Source: Candidatus Altarchaeota archaeon | GTDB lineage: Archaea > SpSt-1190 | DNA: 16,964 nt | Direction of reading: 5' to 3' | NCBI GenBank assembly: GCA_018221005.1 | Contig: JAAOXW010000003.1 | Span: 1 to 16,964, forward strand | In this document: positions 1 through 5,910 of the stretch, piece after piece | How positions within the stretch are numbered: the stretch's first letter is position 1 | Layout: each line of letters starts with the position of its first letter | The notes under the pieces: generated by a model | Told to the model about the DNA's origin: nothing | The model's input: only the letters and a program-made list of their open reading frames with translations | The model's database searches: none | Position numbers and translations under genes: made by a program

Positions 1-306
1 CCGGGAGAAAAGATTTCATTAAAAGACGAGCGAGGAAATATAATCAGCACACAAACCTTCACAGAAGAGACACCAGAAGTGAACAAAGGTTTCTTTGTAC
101 TTATGTATGAACACGTTGCGTCATCAATTCCCCTAGTGATACTAATCACAGGGGGGCTTGCCTCAATTTATTTTGCAACTAGATTCAAGTCCAATCTAAT
201 GAAATTGGGCCTCATGGGCCTGTCTGCAGTGTGTTGGCTCCTAGTTGCATCTTACTTCTCAGTGGGTGCGGTTAAAATTCCTGCCTTAATTTCTCGTATG
301 CTTTAG
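1..306 (+). CDS. Membrane protein, C-terminal fragment (5' end outside window)
   Basis: The reading frame is open from base 1 to the TAG at 304-306, so about 101 C-terminal residues of a longer protein are visible. A GTG at 79 lies in frame, but the uninterrupted frame upstream (polar, ending in a TEETPE stretch) argues that this is an edge-truncated gene. After the polar stretch come two hydrophobic segments, roughly residues 42-60 and 69-92, separated by a short basic loop. This suggests a soluble or extracellular region followed by a C-terminal two-helix membrane anchor. The family is not recognised. The last 35 bases overlap the end of the convergent gene on the minus strand. Confidence 0.7.
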   Translation, partial: PGEKISLKDERGNIISTQTFTEETPEVNKGFFVLMYEHVASSIPLVILITGGLASIYFATRFKSNLMKLGLMGLSAVCWLLVASYFSVGAVKIPALISRML

Positions 307-814
307 TGAAGTTTAAGCAGAGTGCAACAGAAGCACTTTGGAAAACTGTGCTCAATTCTTTAGTTTCTCCTTCAGTAAAGTTGAGTCCTGTGAGTATTGC
401 GTAGGTAGCTAGTGCTTTTCCAGAAAAAATAAGGAAGGGCCTTACTTCATTGCCACTTATGCTTTCCTGAGTTTTTAATTCACCTGTCATCATACCTTTT
501 AAAATACCATTCACTCCATCTTGTAAAAAATTAGTGAACACATGCTTATCTATAGTTTCTTTGCTGTGTTTTTTCAAAAGTTTTATTCTCCAAGTGCTGG
601 TTGCATTCACCATTAAGTCCAGTGCAGCCATAGAACTTGGACTTCCATTAGTGTGAATCAAAACCGTTTCTCCTGGCTTTATTGCTTTGAGACGATATAA
701 CTCGCGCTTAAGTTTCATGACCATGTGTTTTTTGAAATGACTCTTGCAAAAAAGTTTACCGAAGTGTTGCGCATAATAAACTGCCGACTTATTACAGGAA
801 GAACAACTTACCAT
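272..814 (-). CDS. Short Ncs2/CTU2-like protein: zinc motif plus degenerate PP-loop
   Basis: 180 aa. The N-terminus carries a Cys4-x2-Cys7 ... Cys23-x2-His26 zinc motif followed by KPGETVL, as in the TtuA/Ncs6/CTU1 tRNA 2-thiolation family. Where active enzymes have the ATP-binding SGGKDS loop, this protein has NGSPSS (residues 56-61). The K-D-S to P-S-S change is the one I associate with eukaryotic Ncs2/CTU2, the non-catalytic partner of Ncs6. A later segment (VRPFLIFSGKALATYAIL) matches the family's RP-L...E-Y-A region. The central substrate region and the C-terminal zinc finger of full-length members (about 300 aa or more) are missing. It follows dcd after 13 bases, with a weak AAGGGATGAT ribosome binding site, so it is probably co-transcribed with dcd. 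It could alternatively be a decayed TtuA paralogue. A role as a thiolation partner or scaffold is inference. Confidence 0.7.
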   Translation of the reverse strand: MVSCSSCNKSAVYYAQHFGKLFCKSHFKKHMVMKLKRELYRLKAIKPGETVLIHTNGSPSSMAALDLMVNATSTWRIKLLKKHSKETIDKHVFTNFLQDGVNGILKGMMTGELKTQESISGNEVRPFLIFSGKALATYAILTGLNFTEGETKELSTVFQSASVALCLNFTKAYEKLRQEF

Positions 815-817
815 TAA

Positions 818-827
818 ATCATCCCTT
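818..827 (-). promoter_or_regulatory. Ribosome binding site of the CTU2-like gene
   Basis: Reading on the minus strand, AAGGGATGAT lies between the dcd stop codon and the ATG at 814. It resembles the archaeal GGAGGTGAT consensus imperfectly. No TATA-like box sits about 25 bases upstream, which supports operon expression with dcd. Confidence 0.45.
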
Positions 828-1358
828 CTAAAATTTTAGTCGCTCGGGAAGTTCAATCTTCTTCTGTGTCTTAAAGGTCGCAATATCTAATTTGTAGTAT
901 TCTTCTGAAGGTTCTACATTGAAGAAAAGCAGTTGTGCAATTAGTAGACCACTAATTAATTTGAAAGGCACAGAGTTTAGGTTGCTAATTTCCAAAACCA
1001 CATAACCTCTGTGACCGGAGTGAAGCACTGCAGCTGCATGAACTTGTAGGCCCAGTCTCGCAAGGCTGCTCTTTCCAGAAACCATGCACATGACATCTGC
1101 AGGCAGTTCGAGCCACTCCTCGCTTCGTGCTAAAACAAATCGATTGGGCTGGAGTATGAAATCCCTGCTGAACATTCGTTCGCCCACCACATCAATTTTC
1201 TTAGGGTCTAGAATTGGGGTTTCCTCACTCTTCAAGCGCAGGAATTCTGTTCCAAGGGTGATATCGTAGGTTTCTGAACTAAGCTGGTCCCGTCTGAAAG
1301 GCTCTATTTTTATGCGAGATTCCATGGCATTCTTTAGGCCGTTTCCGGTAATTATCAT
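828..1358 (-). CDS. dcd: dCTP deaminase (dUTPase/dCTP deaminase family)
   Basis: 176 aa. This enzyme of pyrimidine deoxynucleotide metabolism deaminates dCTP towards dUTP; some archaeal members also hydrolyse dUTP to dUMP. The SSETYDITLG stretch (27-36) matches the family's S-Y-D-L-G motif. GKSSLARLGL (95-104) supplies the catalytic Ser97 and Arg101. The LE-x2-N segment (122-126) supplies the general acid/base Glu123. GLLIAQLLF then matches the conserved G-x-IaQL-F strand. The usual R110 (E. coli numbering) is Lys96 here, and the common IDPG turn is replaced by a one-residue-shorter LHSG. It is therefore clearly a family member but not a textbook one. Whether it is mono- or bifunctional cannot be read from sequence. 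A TATA-like box 25 bases upstream of ATG 1358 suggests a leaderless start. Confidence 0.87.
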   Translation of the reverse strand: MIITGNGLKNAMESRIKIEPFRRDQLSSETYDITLGTEFLRLKSEETPILDPKKIDVVGERMFSRDFILQPNRFVLARSEEWLELPADVMCMVSGKSSLARLGLQVHAAAVLHSGHRGYVVLEISNLNSVPFKLISGLLIAQLLFFNVEPSEEYYKLDIATFKTQKKIELPERLKF

Positions 1359-1378
1359 GTAGAGCTTGGGAGCAGTCG

Positions 1379-1386
1379 GATTTAAG
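1379..1386 (-). promoter_or_regulatory. TATA-like box for dcd
   Basis: CTTAAATC on the minus strand is centred about 25 bases from the dcd ATG at 1358, consistent with a leaderless transcript. It lies back to back with the eL18 box. Confidence 0.55.
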
Positions 1387-1404
1387 CGTGTCGACTATCG
1401 CAAC

Positions 1405-1413
1405 TCTTAAAAA
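1405..1413 (+). promoter_or_regulatory. TATA-like box for the eL18 operon
   Basis: TCTTAAAAA is centred about 25 bases before the GTG at 1434. A second TTTAAG at 1381-1386 lies further upstream but is better placed for the divergent dcd gene on the other strand. Confidence 0.55.
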
Positions 1414-1433
1414 CCACTCTAACCGAAGAGTCC

Positions 1434-1802
1434 GTGGTGCTACGAAAGAGAATCCTGAAGCGCAACTTCGAAGATCCCCGTATAGGGAGGCTTCTTGTGG
1501 ATTTATCCAAGTCCAAGAGCAAATTCTGGTTTGCCGTAGGCAAGCGACTATCTGCCCCTCGAAGAGAGCGCATCGCTGTTAACGTTTCTCAATTAAGGAG
1601 AAATATAGTGGGTGGAGAAACCGTAGTCGTGCCTGGAAAACTTCTGGGTGCAGGCGAGATAGACCGCAAAGTGACCGTAGCAGCATACCAATTTTCCGAG
1701 ACTGCGGTCGAAAAAATTAAGGCAGCCAGCGGAAAAGTCATGTTGATTGAAGAGTTGCTCGACAAAGACAAAGTAGGGAAAAAACTAAAGATGGTGATTT
1801 GA
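1434..1802 (+). CDS. rpl18e: Large ribosomal subunit protein eL18 (L18e)
   Basis: 122 aa, the usual archaeal size for this archaeal/eukaryotic 50S protein. The recognisable blocks are the basic N-terminus, a PRRERIAVNV segment, the GKLLGAGEIDRKVTVAA strand and the FSETAVEKI helix. The start is the GTG at 1434, in tandem with another GTG, preceded by a TATA-like box at about -25. No in-frame ATG exists upstream before the TAA at 1383. It heads the classical archaeal cluster eL18-uL13-uS9-rpoN. The TGA stop overlaps the uL13 ATG by one base, indicating translational coupling. RpoD, often upstream of this gene in archaea, is not present; dcd takes that position on the other strand. Confidence 0.95.
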   Translation: MVLRKRILKRNFEDPRIGRLLVDLSKSKSKFWFAVGKRLSAPRRERIAVNVSQLRRNIVGGETVVVPGKLLGAGEIDRKVTVAAYQFSETAVEKIKAASGKVMLIEELLDKDKVGKKLKMVI

Positions 1803-2227
1803 TGACTATAATTCTTGATGCAACGGACATGATTCTTGGACGCTTCGCATCTGCACTAGCCAAGAAACTTCTCATGGGAGAAAAAATTGTAGTTGTAAAT
1901 GCTGAAGAAACAGTAATTATTGGTAAGAAAGATAATTTATTTGTAGAATACAAGGAACTTCATGACAGGGGTCACAGATACATGGGACCCTTTTTCCCAA
2001 AGGTTCCTCACTTAGTTTTTAAGCGAACAGTCCGCGGAATGTTGCCTAAGCAAAACCGACGAGGTAAGGCGGCGCTTGGACGAATAATGGTTCATATTGG
2101 CGTTCCTGAAAATTTAGAGGGAATGAAAGTTGAAAGTTTGCCGGAATACAAGGCAGACCTTGAGAAAAAGAAATTTGTTCGACTGGGTGACATCTGTAAA
2201 CATCTGGGTTGGGTTCCTAGGGTTTAG
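1802..2227 (+). CDS. rpl13: Large ribosomal subunit protein uL13
   Basis: 141 aa. uL13 binds 23S rRNA in the 50S subunit. Diagnostic segments are the DATDMILGR start, the VVVNAEE strand, the YMGPFFPKVPH region, and RTVRGMLPKQNRRGKAAL, which corresponds to the invariant R-x2-RGMLP of archaeal L13. The ATG at 1802 overlaps the eL18 stop by one base and is preceded by GGTGAT, so it is preferred over the TTG three bases upstream. The gene ends 4 bases inside the convergent orphan gene. In many archaea uS9 follows directly; here about 790 bases intervene. Confidence 0.96.
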   Translation: MTIILDATDMILGRFASALAKKLLMGEKIVVVNAEETVIIGKKDNLFVEYKELHDRGHRYMGPFFPKVPHLVFKRTVRGMLPKQNRRGKAALGRIMVHIGVPENLEGMKVESLPEYKADLEKKKFVRLGDICKHLGWVPRV

Positions 2228-2676
2228 GTGTCTTTGAAGCAGGGATTGTTATAGGTTCTGTCAACGAGCTCTACAGTTTTTCCTTGTCTTTCAATGAGCT
2301 CAACTGCACTTTTTAGAAAAGCTGCATCGACTACGAATGCGGAAGAGTATCCCGTATCCAACCAGGCCTTCATAAAAGTCTCATGTACAATGGGCAGGTC
2401 CCTTTCTTTGTAAAATTTATCAGTCCCATACTTTGAAAAGTCATACTCATTTTCCTCATTCACATTGTACACACTCCCGTATGGAAGTTTGGATGTGCTC
2501 TTTATTGGATATCTATTACCCCGCTCCTGTATGCCCACAAAAATTAGAGACTCAGCTCCCTTTTCCCTGAGCAATTGGAAGGTGCCTTTAATCTCCGCCT
2601 CAAGTTTTTCCCTAATCGGGGTCCCCTTGGGAAGAAGGTGAGTAGGCAGGTCACCGACCACGTAATAAGTATCCAT
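2224..2676 (-). CDS. Uncharacterised 150-aa soluble protein
   Basis: 150 aa with no family recognised. It has no signal peptide or membrane segment. It appears to have an alpha/beta composition: a predicted strand-helix start (TYYVVGDLP then a long KLEAEI...LLREKG helix), a hydrophobic strand (SLIFVGI), an aromatic polar middle (about residues 65-92, rich in Tyr, Asn and Glu), and a C-terminal SSAFVVDAAFLKSAVELIE strand-helix followed by a TVELVD strand. That pattern would fit a small Rossmann-like or nuclease-type fold, but no catalytic motif is clear. It is transcribed against the ribosomal cluster, overlaps the end of uL13 by 4 bases, and has its own TATA-like box 25 bases upstream. It probably entered the cluster as a separate transcription unit. 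Confidence 0.75.
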   Translation of the reverse strand: MDTYYVVGDLPTHLLPKGTPIREKLEAEIKGTFQLLREKGAESLIFVGIQERGNRYPIKSTSKLPYGSVYNVNEENEYDFSKYGTDKFYKERDLPIVHETFMKAWLDTGYSSAFVVDAAFLKSAVELIERQGKTVELVDRTYNNPCFKDT

Positions 2677-2696
2677 AAGGGGTGCGGGCAGTTTGA

Positions 2697-2707
2697 AATT
2701 TAAATAA
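2697..2707 (-). promoter_or_regulatory. TATA-like box for the 150-aa orphan
   Basis: TTATTTAAATT on the minus strand is centred about 26 bases from the ATG at 2676. It lies back to back with the plus-strand box at 2727. Confidence 0.55.
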
Positions 2708-2726
2708 TAAACCTTTTAGTAAAAGC

Positions 2727-2732
2727 TTTAAA
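2727..2732 (+). promoter_or_regulatory. TATA box for the small zinc-ribbon gene
   Basis: TTTAAA inside AAAAGCTTTAAAC is centred about 25 bases before ATG 2755, giving a leaderless transcript. The flanks are nearly identical to the uS9 promoter at 2981. Confidence 0.6.
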
Positions 2733-2754
2733 CACGAGATGCGGTTTAAGAAGC

Positions 2755-2913
2755 ATGAGCGAATTTAGAGGAGGATCCGGACGAAACTTCGGGCCCCGAG
2801 AAATGCATAAGGCAGTTTGCGCAGAATGTAAGAAGGAATGCGAAGTTCCTTTCAAGCCTTCACAGGACAGACCGGTCTATTGCCAGGAATGCTTCAAATC
2901 GAAGCGCAATTAA
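2755..2913 (+). CDS. CxxC-x17-CxxC zinc-ribbon mini-protein
   Basis: 52 aa. After a Gly/Arg-rich basic N-terminus come C22-x2-C25, exactly 17 residues, then C43-x2-C46, with the family-typical stretches CEVPFKP and DRPVYC around them. This is the CxxC-x17-CxxC zinc-ribbon domain found in short proteins of archaea and candidate-phylum bacteria; its molecular role is not established. It presumably binds one zinc ion, and the basic N-terminus suggests nucleic-acid or ribosome contact (inference). It sits between uL13 and uS9 with its own leaderless promoter, which closely matches that of uS9. A T-rich tract follows the stop codon. It is short but certain from the motif and promoter spacing. Confidence 0.85.
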   Translation: MSEFRGGSGRNFGPREMHKAVCAECKKECEVPFKPSQDRPVYCQECFKSKRN

Positions 2914-2940
2914 AGTTTTCCAGTCAAATGGGAATCAAGG

Positions 2941-2960
2941 GTTATTTTTTATTTTTATTA
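2941..2960 (+). terminator. T-rich intrinsic terminator after the zinc-ribbon gene
   Basis: Two runs of five to six T residues occur within 20 bases, downstream of the stop at 2913 and before the uS9 promoter. This is the typical archaeal oligo-T termination signal; no hairpin is needed and none is obvious. Confidence 0.5.
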
Positions 2961-2987
2961 GATTATTGGGCAGCTTGCGAAAAAGCT

Positions 2988-2993
2988 TTTAAA
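2988..2993 (+). promoter_or_regulatory. TATA box for uS9-rpoN
   Basis: TTTAAA within AAAAGCTTTTAAAC is centred 24-25 bases before the GTG at 3015. It indicates that uS9 is transcribed separately from eL18-uL13 here. Confidence 0.6.
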
Positions 2994-3014
2994 CCACCAT
3001 CGGCTGTTTAGGCT

Positions 3015-3425
3015 GTGCCTAAGCAAAAAATCGAACAAATTAGTACAGTAGGCAAGAGGAAAATAGCCGTTGCTAGAGCTACTTTGGTGCCTGGAACAGG
3101 CAACCTCACCATCAACAGCAAACCGCTCGAGATTTGGGGGCCAAAATATCTATGCGACAGAATCAGAGAACCGCTCTTCCTCTCAGGCGACCTCTGGAAG
3201 AAAGCAGACATTAAAATCAATGTCCGCTCCGGTGGATCCAGCGCACAGGCGGATGCAGTTCGCACCGCAGTTGGTAAGGCCTTGGCTGAGTTCGGTGGAG
3301 AAAAAATAAAGAAAACTTTTCTTGAGTACGACAGAACACTCTTAGTTGCAGATATGCGTCAGGGTGAACCGTGGAAGCCAGGACGAAGTAAACCAAGAGC
3401 TGCGGCACAGAAAGGTAAGAGGTAA
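3015..3425 (+). CDS. rps9: Small ribosomal subunit protein uS9
   Basis: 136 aa. uS9 lies in the 30S head with its C-terminal tail reaching the P site. Seen here are the TVGKRKIAVARATLVPG start, the GGSSAQADAVRTAVGKAL block (the family's G-G...Q-A-A-R-G-A-L region), and the basic tail with R-SKPRAAAQKGKR ending in the conserved Lys-Arg. Position 3015 is a GTG; the TATA box is 25 bases upstream, so the mRNA is probably leaderless. rpoN follows after 5 bases, and a GAGGT ribosome binding site overlaps the uS9 end. Together they form the second half of the split ribosomal cluster. Confidence 0.96.
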   Translation: MPKQKIEQISTVGKRKIAVARATLVPGTGNLTINSKPLEIWGPKYLCDRIREPLFLSGDLWKKADIKINVRSGGSSAQADAVRTAVGKALAEFGGEKIKKTFLEYDRTLLVADMRQGEPWKPGRSKPRAAAQKGKR

Positions 3426-3430
3426 ATGAT

Positions 3431-3625
3431 ATGTTAATTCCAATGAGATGTTTTAGTTGTGGTTTCCCAGTAGCTGCAGTCTATGAAGAGTACAAGCAGA
3501 AAGTTGCCAAGGGAGAAAACTCCGGAAAGGTACTCGATAAACTTAATGTACAAAGATACTGCTGCAGGCGCATGATGATAAGTAATGTGGACATTATTCA
3601 CGAAATTGCACCTTTCAAGAGATAG
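3431..3625 (+). CDS. rpoN: DNA-directed RNA polymerase subunit N (Rpb10 homologue)
   Basis: 64 aa, normal size. This small zinc-binding subunit joins the RpoD-RpoL assembly platform of archaeal RNA polymerase. It has the hallmark CFSCG at the N-terminus and the invariant RYCCRRM (42-48), which together provide the atypical C-x2-C...CC zinc site, and the VLDKLNV segment between. It is co-transcribed with uS9 in the standard archaeal order. The usual downstream rpoK is missing; the next gene is convergent, 6 bases away. Confidence 0.97.
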   Translation: MLIPMRCFSCGFPVAAVYEEYKQKVAKGENSGKVLDKLNVQRYCCRRMMISNVDIIHEIAPFKR

Positions 3626-3631
3626 GCGCAC

Positions 3632-4072
3632 CTACCTTTTTTTGGCTTTTCTAGTCTTTTTCTTAGGTGCACTGCGTTTCTTTTTCTTAACAGCTTTTTT
3701 CTTGGCGGTTTTCTTTTTGGCTTTCTTCTTAACTGGTTTCTTCTTAACCGACTTTTTCTTAGCAGCCTTTCGTTTCTTAACAGCAGCCGTCCTCACACCA
3801 TGTAGAATTTTCTTGGCCACAGAAGGATTAACAGTAGTTATGATACGGGCCCTAACCCTTCCAGTGCTTCCCCTTATCTTCCGAACATCTTCAGCAATTG
3901 ACTCCTTACCAATATAGGTAAGCCAATTAGCAAAGTCCTCCCGATTAATGTGGTGGAGTACACTCTCCAACGGGACCACTCTCAGCGCTTTTTTGAACTC
4001 AGTAAAATCTTTGGCCTCTCCAACTACTCGACCATCAACCATGCAGAATACGAACGGGTTTTTTTGTACCAT
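3632..4072 (-). CDS. DUF5752-like protein with histone-H1-like lysine-rich tail
   Basis: 146 aa in two parts. Residues 1-95 form a compact domain with F-x5-DGRVVGEAKDF, an ESVLHHINREDFANWL segment (H40-H41, D46-F47, W50) and a following A-x2-R-KIRG helix. This agrees with my recollection of the archaeal DUF5752 family, whose function is unknown. Residues 97-145 contain 28 Lys and 4 Arg in 49 positions, arranged as KKK blocks separated by Ala, Val, Pro or Thr. That resembles the C-terminal tail of histone H1 and bacterial Hc1-type proteins, so DNA or RNA compaction is a reasonable inference. The start is ATG 4072, preceded by an AGGTGAT ribosome binding site. The lysine tract is low complexity, so its length may vary between strains. 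Confidence 0.8.
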   Translation of the reverse strand: MVQKNPFVFCMVDGRVVGEAKDFTEFKKALRVVPLESVLHHINREDFANWLTYIGKESIAEDVRKIRGSTGRVRARIITTVNPSVAKKILHGVRTAAVKKRKAAKKKSVKKKPVKKKAKKKTAKKKAVKKKKRSAPKKKTRKAKKR

Positions 4073-4075
4073 ACT

Positions 4076-4084
4076 ATCACCTGA
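4076..4084 (-). promoter_or_regulatory. Ribosome binding site of the DUF5752-like gene
   Basis: TCAGGTGAT on the minus strand, 3-4 bases before ATG 4072, matches the archaeal anti-SD consensus well. It supports this start and a leadered transcript, unlike most neighbouring genes. Confidence 0.55.
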
Positions 4085-4165
4085 AGACTTGTACAGGGGC
4101 AGTATTTACTGCTTCCGTTGCCATACCGAAATGACGGTTTTTTAGTAGTTTTGTCCGCCTACAGA

Positions 4166-4492
4166 CTACATTACCTTAGCACCATTATCCAACCTCATAT
4201 CCGGTCGGAGCAGGGCAACTTTTGAAGAATCTTGACCTGCCAATAACATACCGTGGCTCTTGATGCCTTTGATTATCTTTGGCTCAAGATTCGCAATAAT
4301 AATCAATTGTTTGCCGATTAAGTCCATGGGTTCATACCATTGACGAAGGCCAGCAACCAGGGTCCGCTTCTCTGTTCCCAAATTAACCTCAAGTTTGTAG
4401 AGCTTGTCTGCCCCTTGCACTCTGTCTGCCTTCTCAACAGTGCCCACCCTTAAATCCAACTTTGCAAAATCTGAATACTTCACATCAACCAT
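4166..4492 (-). CDS. Stand-alone tRNA-binding OB-fold protein (MetRS beta / Trbp111 type)
   Basis: 108 aa. The entire protein is one EMAP/Trbp111-type OB fold: DFAKLDLRVGTVEKADRV at the N-terminus, YKLEVNLGTEKRTLVAGLR, then IIANLEPKIIKGIKSHGMLLA. These match the domain found at the C-terminus of many methionyl-tRNA synthetases and as free proteins in archaea. It probably binds the elbow of tRNA and may act in trans with a MetRS that lacks the domain; which synthetase it serves cannot be seen here. It has its own TATA-like box 24 bases upstream of ATG 4492, between it and purA, so it is likely an independent transcription unit. Confidence 0.9.
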   Translation of the reverse strand: MVDVKYSDFAKLDLRVGTVEKADRVQGADKLYKLEVNLGTEKRTLVAGLRQWYEPMDLIGKQLIIIANLEPKIIKGIKSHGMLLAGQDSSKVALLRPDMRLDNGAKVM

Positions 4493-4510
4493 GGAACCTT
4501 ACGGCTTCAG

Positions 4511-4520
4511 ATTTAATAAA
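4511..4520 (-). promoter_or_regulatory. TATA-like box for the tRNA-binding protein
   Basis: TTTATTAAAT on the minus strand is centred about 24 bases from ATG 4492, in the 39-base gap after purA. Confidence 0.55.
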
Positions 4521-4531
4521 GGCAGTGGGAA

Positions 4532-5860
4532 TCACTTCGAACTTGAAAAGTTGTAGTCAAATCCTCTAAATTCCACATTCCTGTCGATGGTGTGTTCCCT
4601 TCCGGGGCCAACTGAAATCAAAGTCACATCCACTTTTAGTGCGTCCTCAATAAAAGTTATATATTCTTTAGTTGCTTGGGGAAGTGCATCATAACCCTGA
4701 GTGGCAATTTCGGCCCACTCATCTCTAGAAAGATGGTCCCAGCCTTCAAGAATGGCATAAACTGGTTCAATAGTTCTGGCAGGCCGTAGTGGGGATGAGG
4801 ACTTTGTATCCTTAACGGTGTATGAGGTAGCCACCTTTATTTCATCAAGCGCACCAAGCACATCAAGTTTAGTGAGTGCCAATTCAGAAAAGTCGTTTAT
4901 CATATGGGCATATGAGAGTGCAGGAAGATCAAGCCACCCGCAGTCCCTTGGTCGGTGGGTTGTGGTTCCATATTCATTGCCTTCCTTTCTTATGAGGTCT
5001 TCAGTTACTTCATCCATTCGGGTTGGGAAATCTCCCTCACCAACGCGGGTAAGATAGGCCTTTGCAATACCAATAACATTATTGATTTTTGTTGGTGAAA
5101 CACCACTGCCGGTACACGCACCGCCTACAGTTGAGTTTGAGGAGGAAACATAGGGGTATGTGCCATGGTCCACATCAAGGAGGGTTCCTTGAGCACCTTC
5201 AAATAAAATTTTCTTGCCCTGTTCTAGAGCCTCATTGAGTAATTTCTGTGTGTCTCCAACGTATTCCTTGAGGTCAAAGTTTGCAGTTTTGTACTGTGTG
5301 AAAACGTCCATAAACGCCCCATTTTCCTTGGTTGCGTTAAAGTAAGCGGGAATTTGAGCTTCAAGCTGCTCAAGTGCCTTTTTCAATTTAATCGGAAAAA
5401 TATCCGAAACGAGGTCACTCATTCTCAAAGCCGCAGTCCTATTGGCTTTCTCAGCATAGGCAGGCCCAACACCTTTCCTTGTTGAACCAACACCCACACC
5501 AGCATCCTCTGCAGCATTGTCAAGCCACTTATGCCAGGGCATGATAACGTGCGCGGCATCACTAATAGTCAAATCAACTTCAAGCCCAGCGGATTTAGCG
5601 GCTTCAATTTCTTCAAGCAGAATCACGGGATCTACAACAACACCATTCCCAATAACTCCTGGTTTTCCTCGAACTACAGATGAGGGCATGAGGTGGAATT
5701 TGTAAGTTTCACCTTCAACTTCAACGGTGTGGCCGGCATTAGGTCCCCCATTGTAGCGGGCAATAATATCAAAATGTTCCGCAAGATAATCAATAAATTT
5801 TCCCTTTCCTTCGTCGCCAAACTGGGCGCCAACAACAATAGTGGCTTTACCGGTACGCAT
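4532..5860 (-). CDS. purA: Adenylosuccinate synthetase
   Basis: 442 aa. It catalyses IMP + aspartate + GTP to adenylosuccinate, the first committed step to AMP. Visible motifs are GDEGKGK (15-21, catalytic Asp16), NGGPNAGHT (37-45, catalytic His44), the FHLMPSSV strand, GNGVVVDP, STRKGVGP, FEGAQGTLLDVDHGTYP, GEGDFPTRM and ISVGPGREHTI near the C-terminus. It is full length, whereas some archaea (Pyrococcus, methanogens) have a shortened form of about 340 aa. The loop usually read as TTGRPRR appears as TTHRPRD, keeping one arginine but changing the Gly and the last Arg. A TATA-like box 23-25 bases upstream of ATG 5860 supports that start. Confidence 0.96.
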   Translation of the reverse strand: MRTGKATIVVGAQFGDEGKGKFIDYLAEHFDIIARYNGGPNAGHTVEVEGETYKFHLMPSSVVRGKPGVIGNGVVVDPVILLEEIEAAKSAGLEVDLTISDAAHVIMPWHKWLDNAAEDAGVGVGSTRKGVGPAYAEKANRTAALRMSDLVSDIFPIKLKKALEQLEAQIPAYFNATKENGAFMDVFTQYKTANFDLKEYVGDTQKLLNEALEQGKKILFEGAQGTLLDVDHGTYPYVSSSNSTVGGACTGSGVSPTKINNVIGIAKAYLTRVGEGDFPTRMDEVTEDLIRKEGNEYGTTTHRPRDCGWLDLPALSYAHMINDFSELALTKLDVLGALDEIKVATSYTVKDTKSSSPLRPARTIEPVYAILEGWDHLSRDEWAEIATQGYDALPQATKEYITFIEDALKVDVTLISVGPGREHTIDRNVEFRGFDYNFSSSK

Positions 5861-5877
5861 GGATGATTGCGCCCCAT

Positions 5878-5888
5878 CAAATAAATAG
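5878..5888 (-). promoter_or_regulatory. TATA-like box for purA
   Basis: CTATTTATTTG on the minus strand is centred about 23-24 bases from ATG 5860, implying a leaderless mRNA. Confidence 0.55.
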
Positions 5889-5910
5889 CTTCTCTACGGC
5901 AATTGTCCCC

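Noticed and set aside
1388..1582. Plus-strand frame upstream of and overlapping eL18
   Set aside because: It overlaps eL18 in a different frame and has no conserved motif; the eL18 frame is unambiguous.
3585..3917. Plus-strand frame rich in Phe and Leu that looks like a membrane protein
   Set aside because: It is the antisense reading of the lysine-rich tail of the DUF5752-like gene (AAG/AAA codons read as TTC/TTT) and has no promoter or ribosome binding site.
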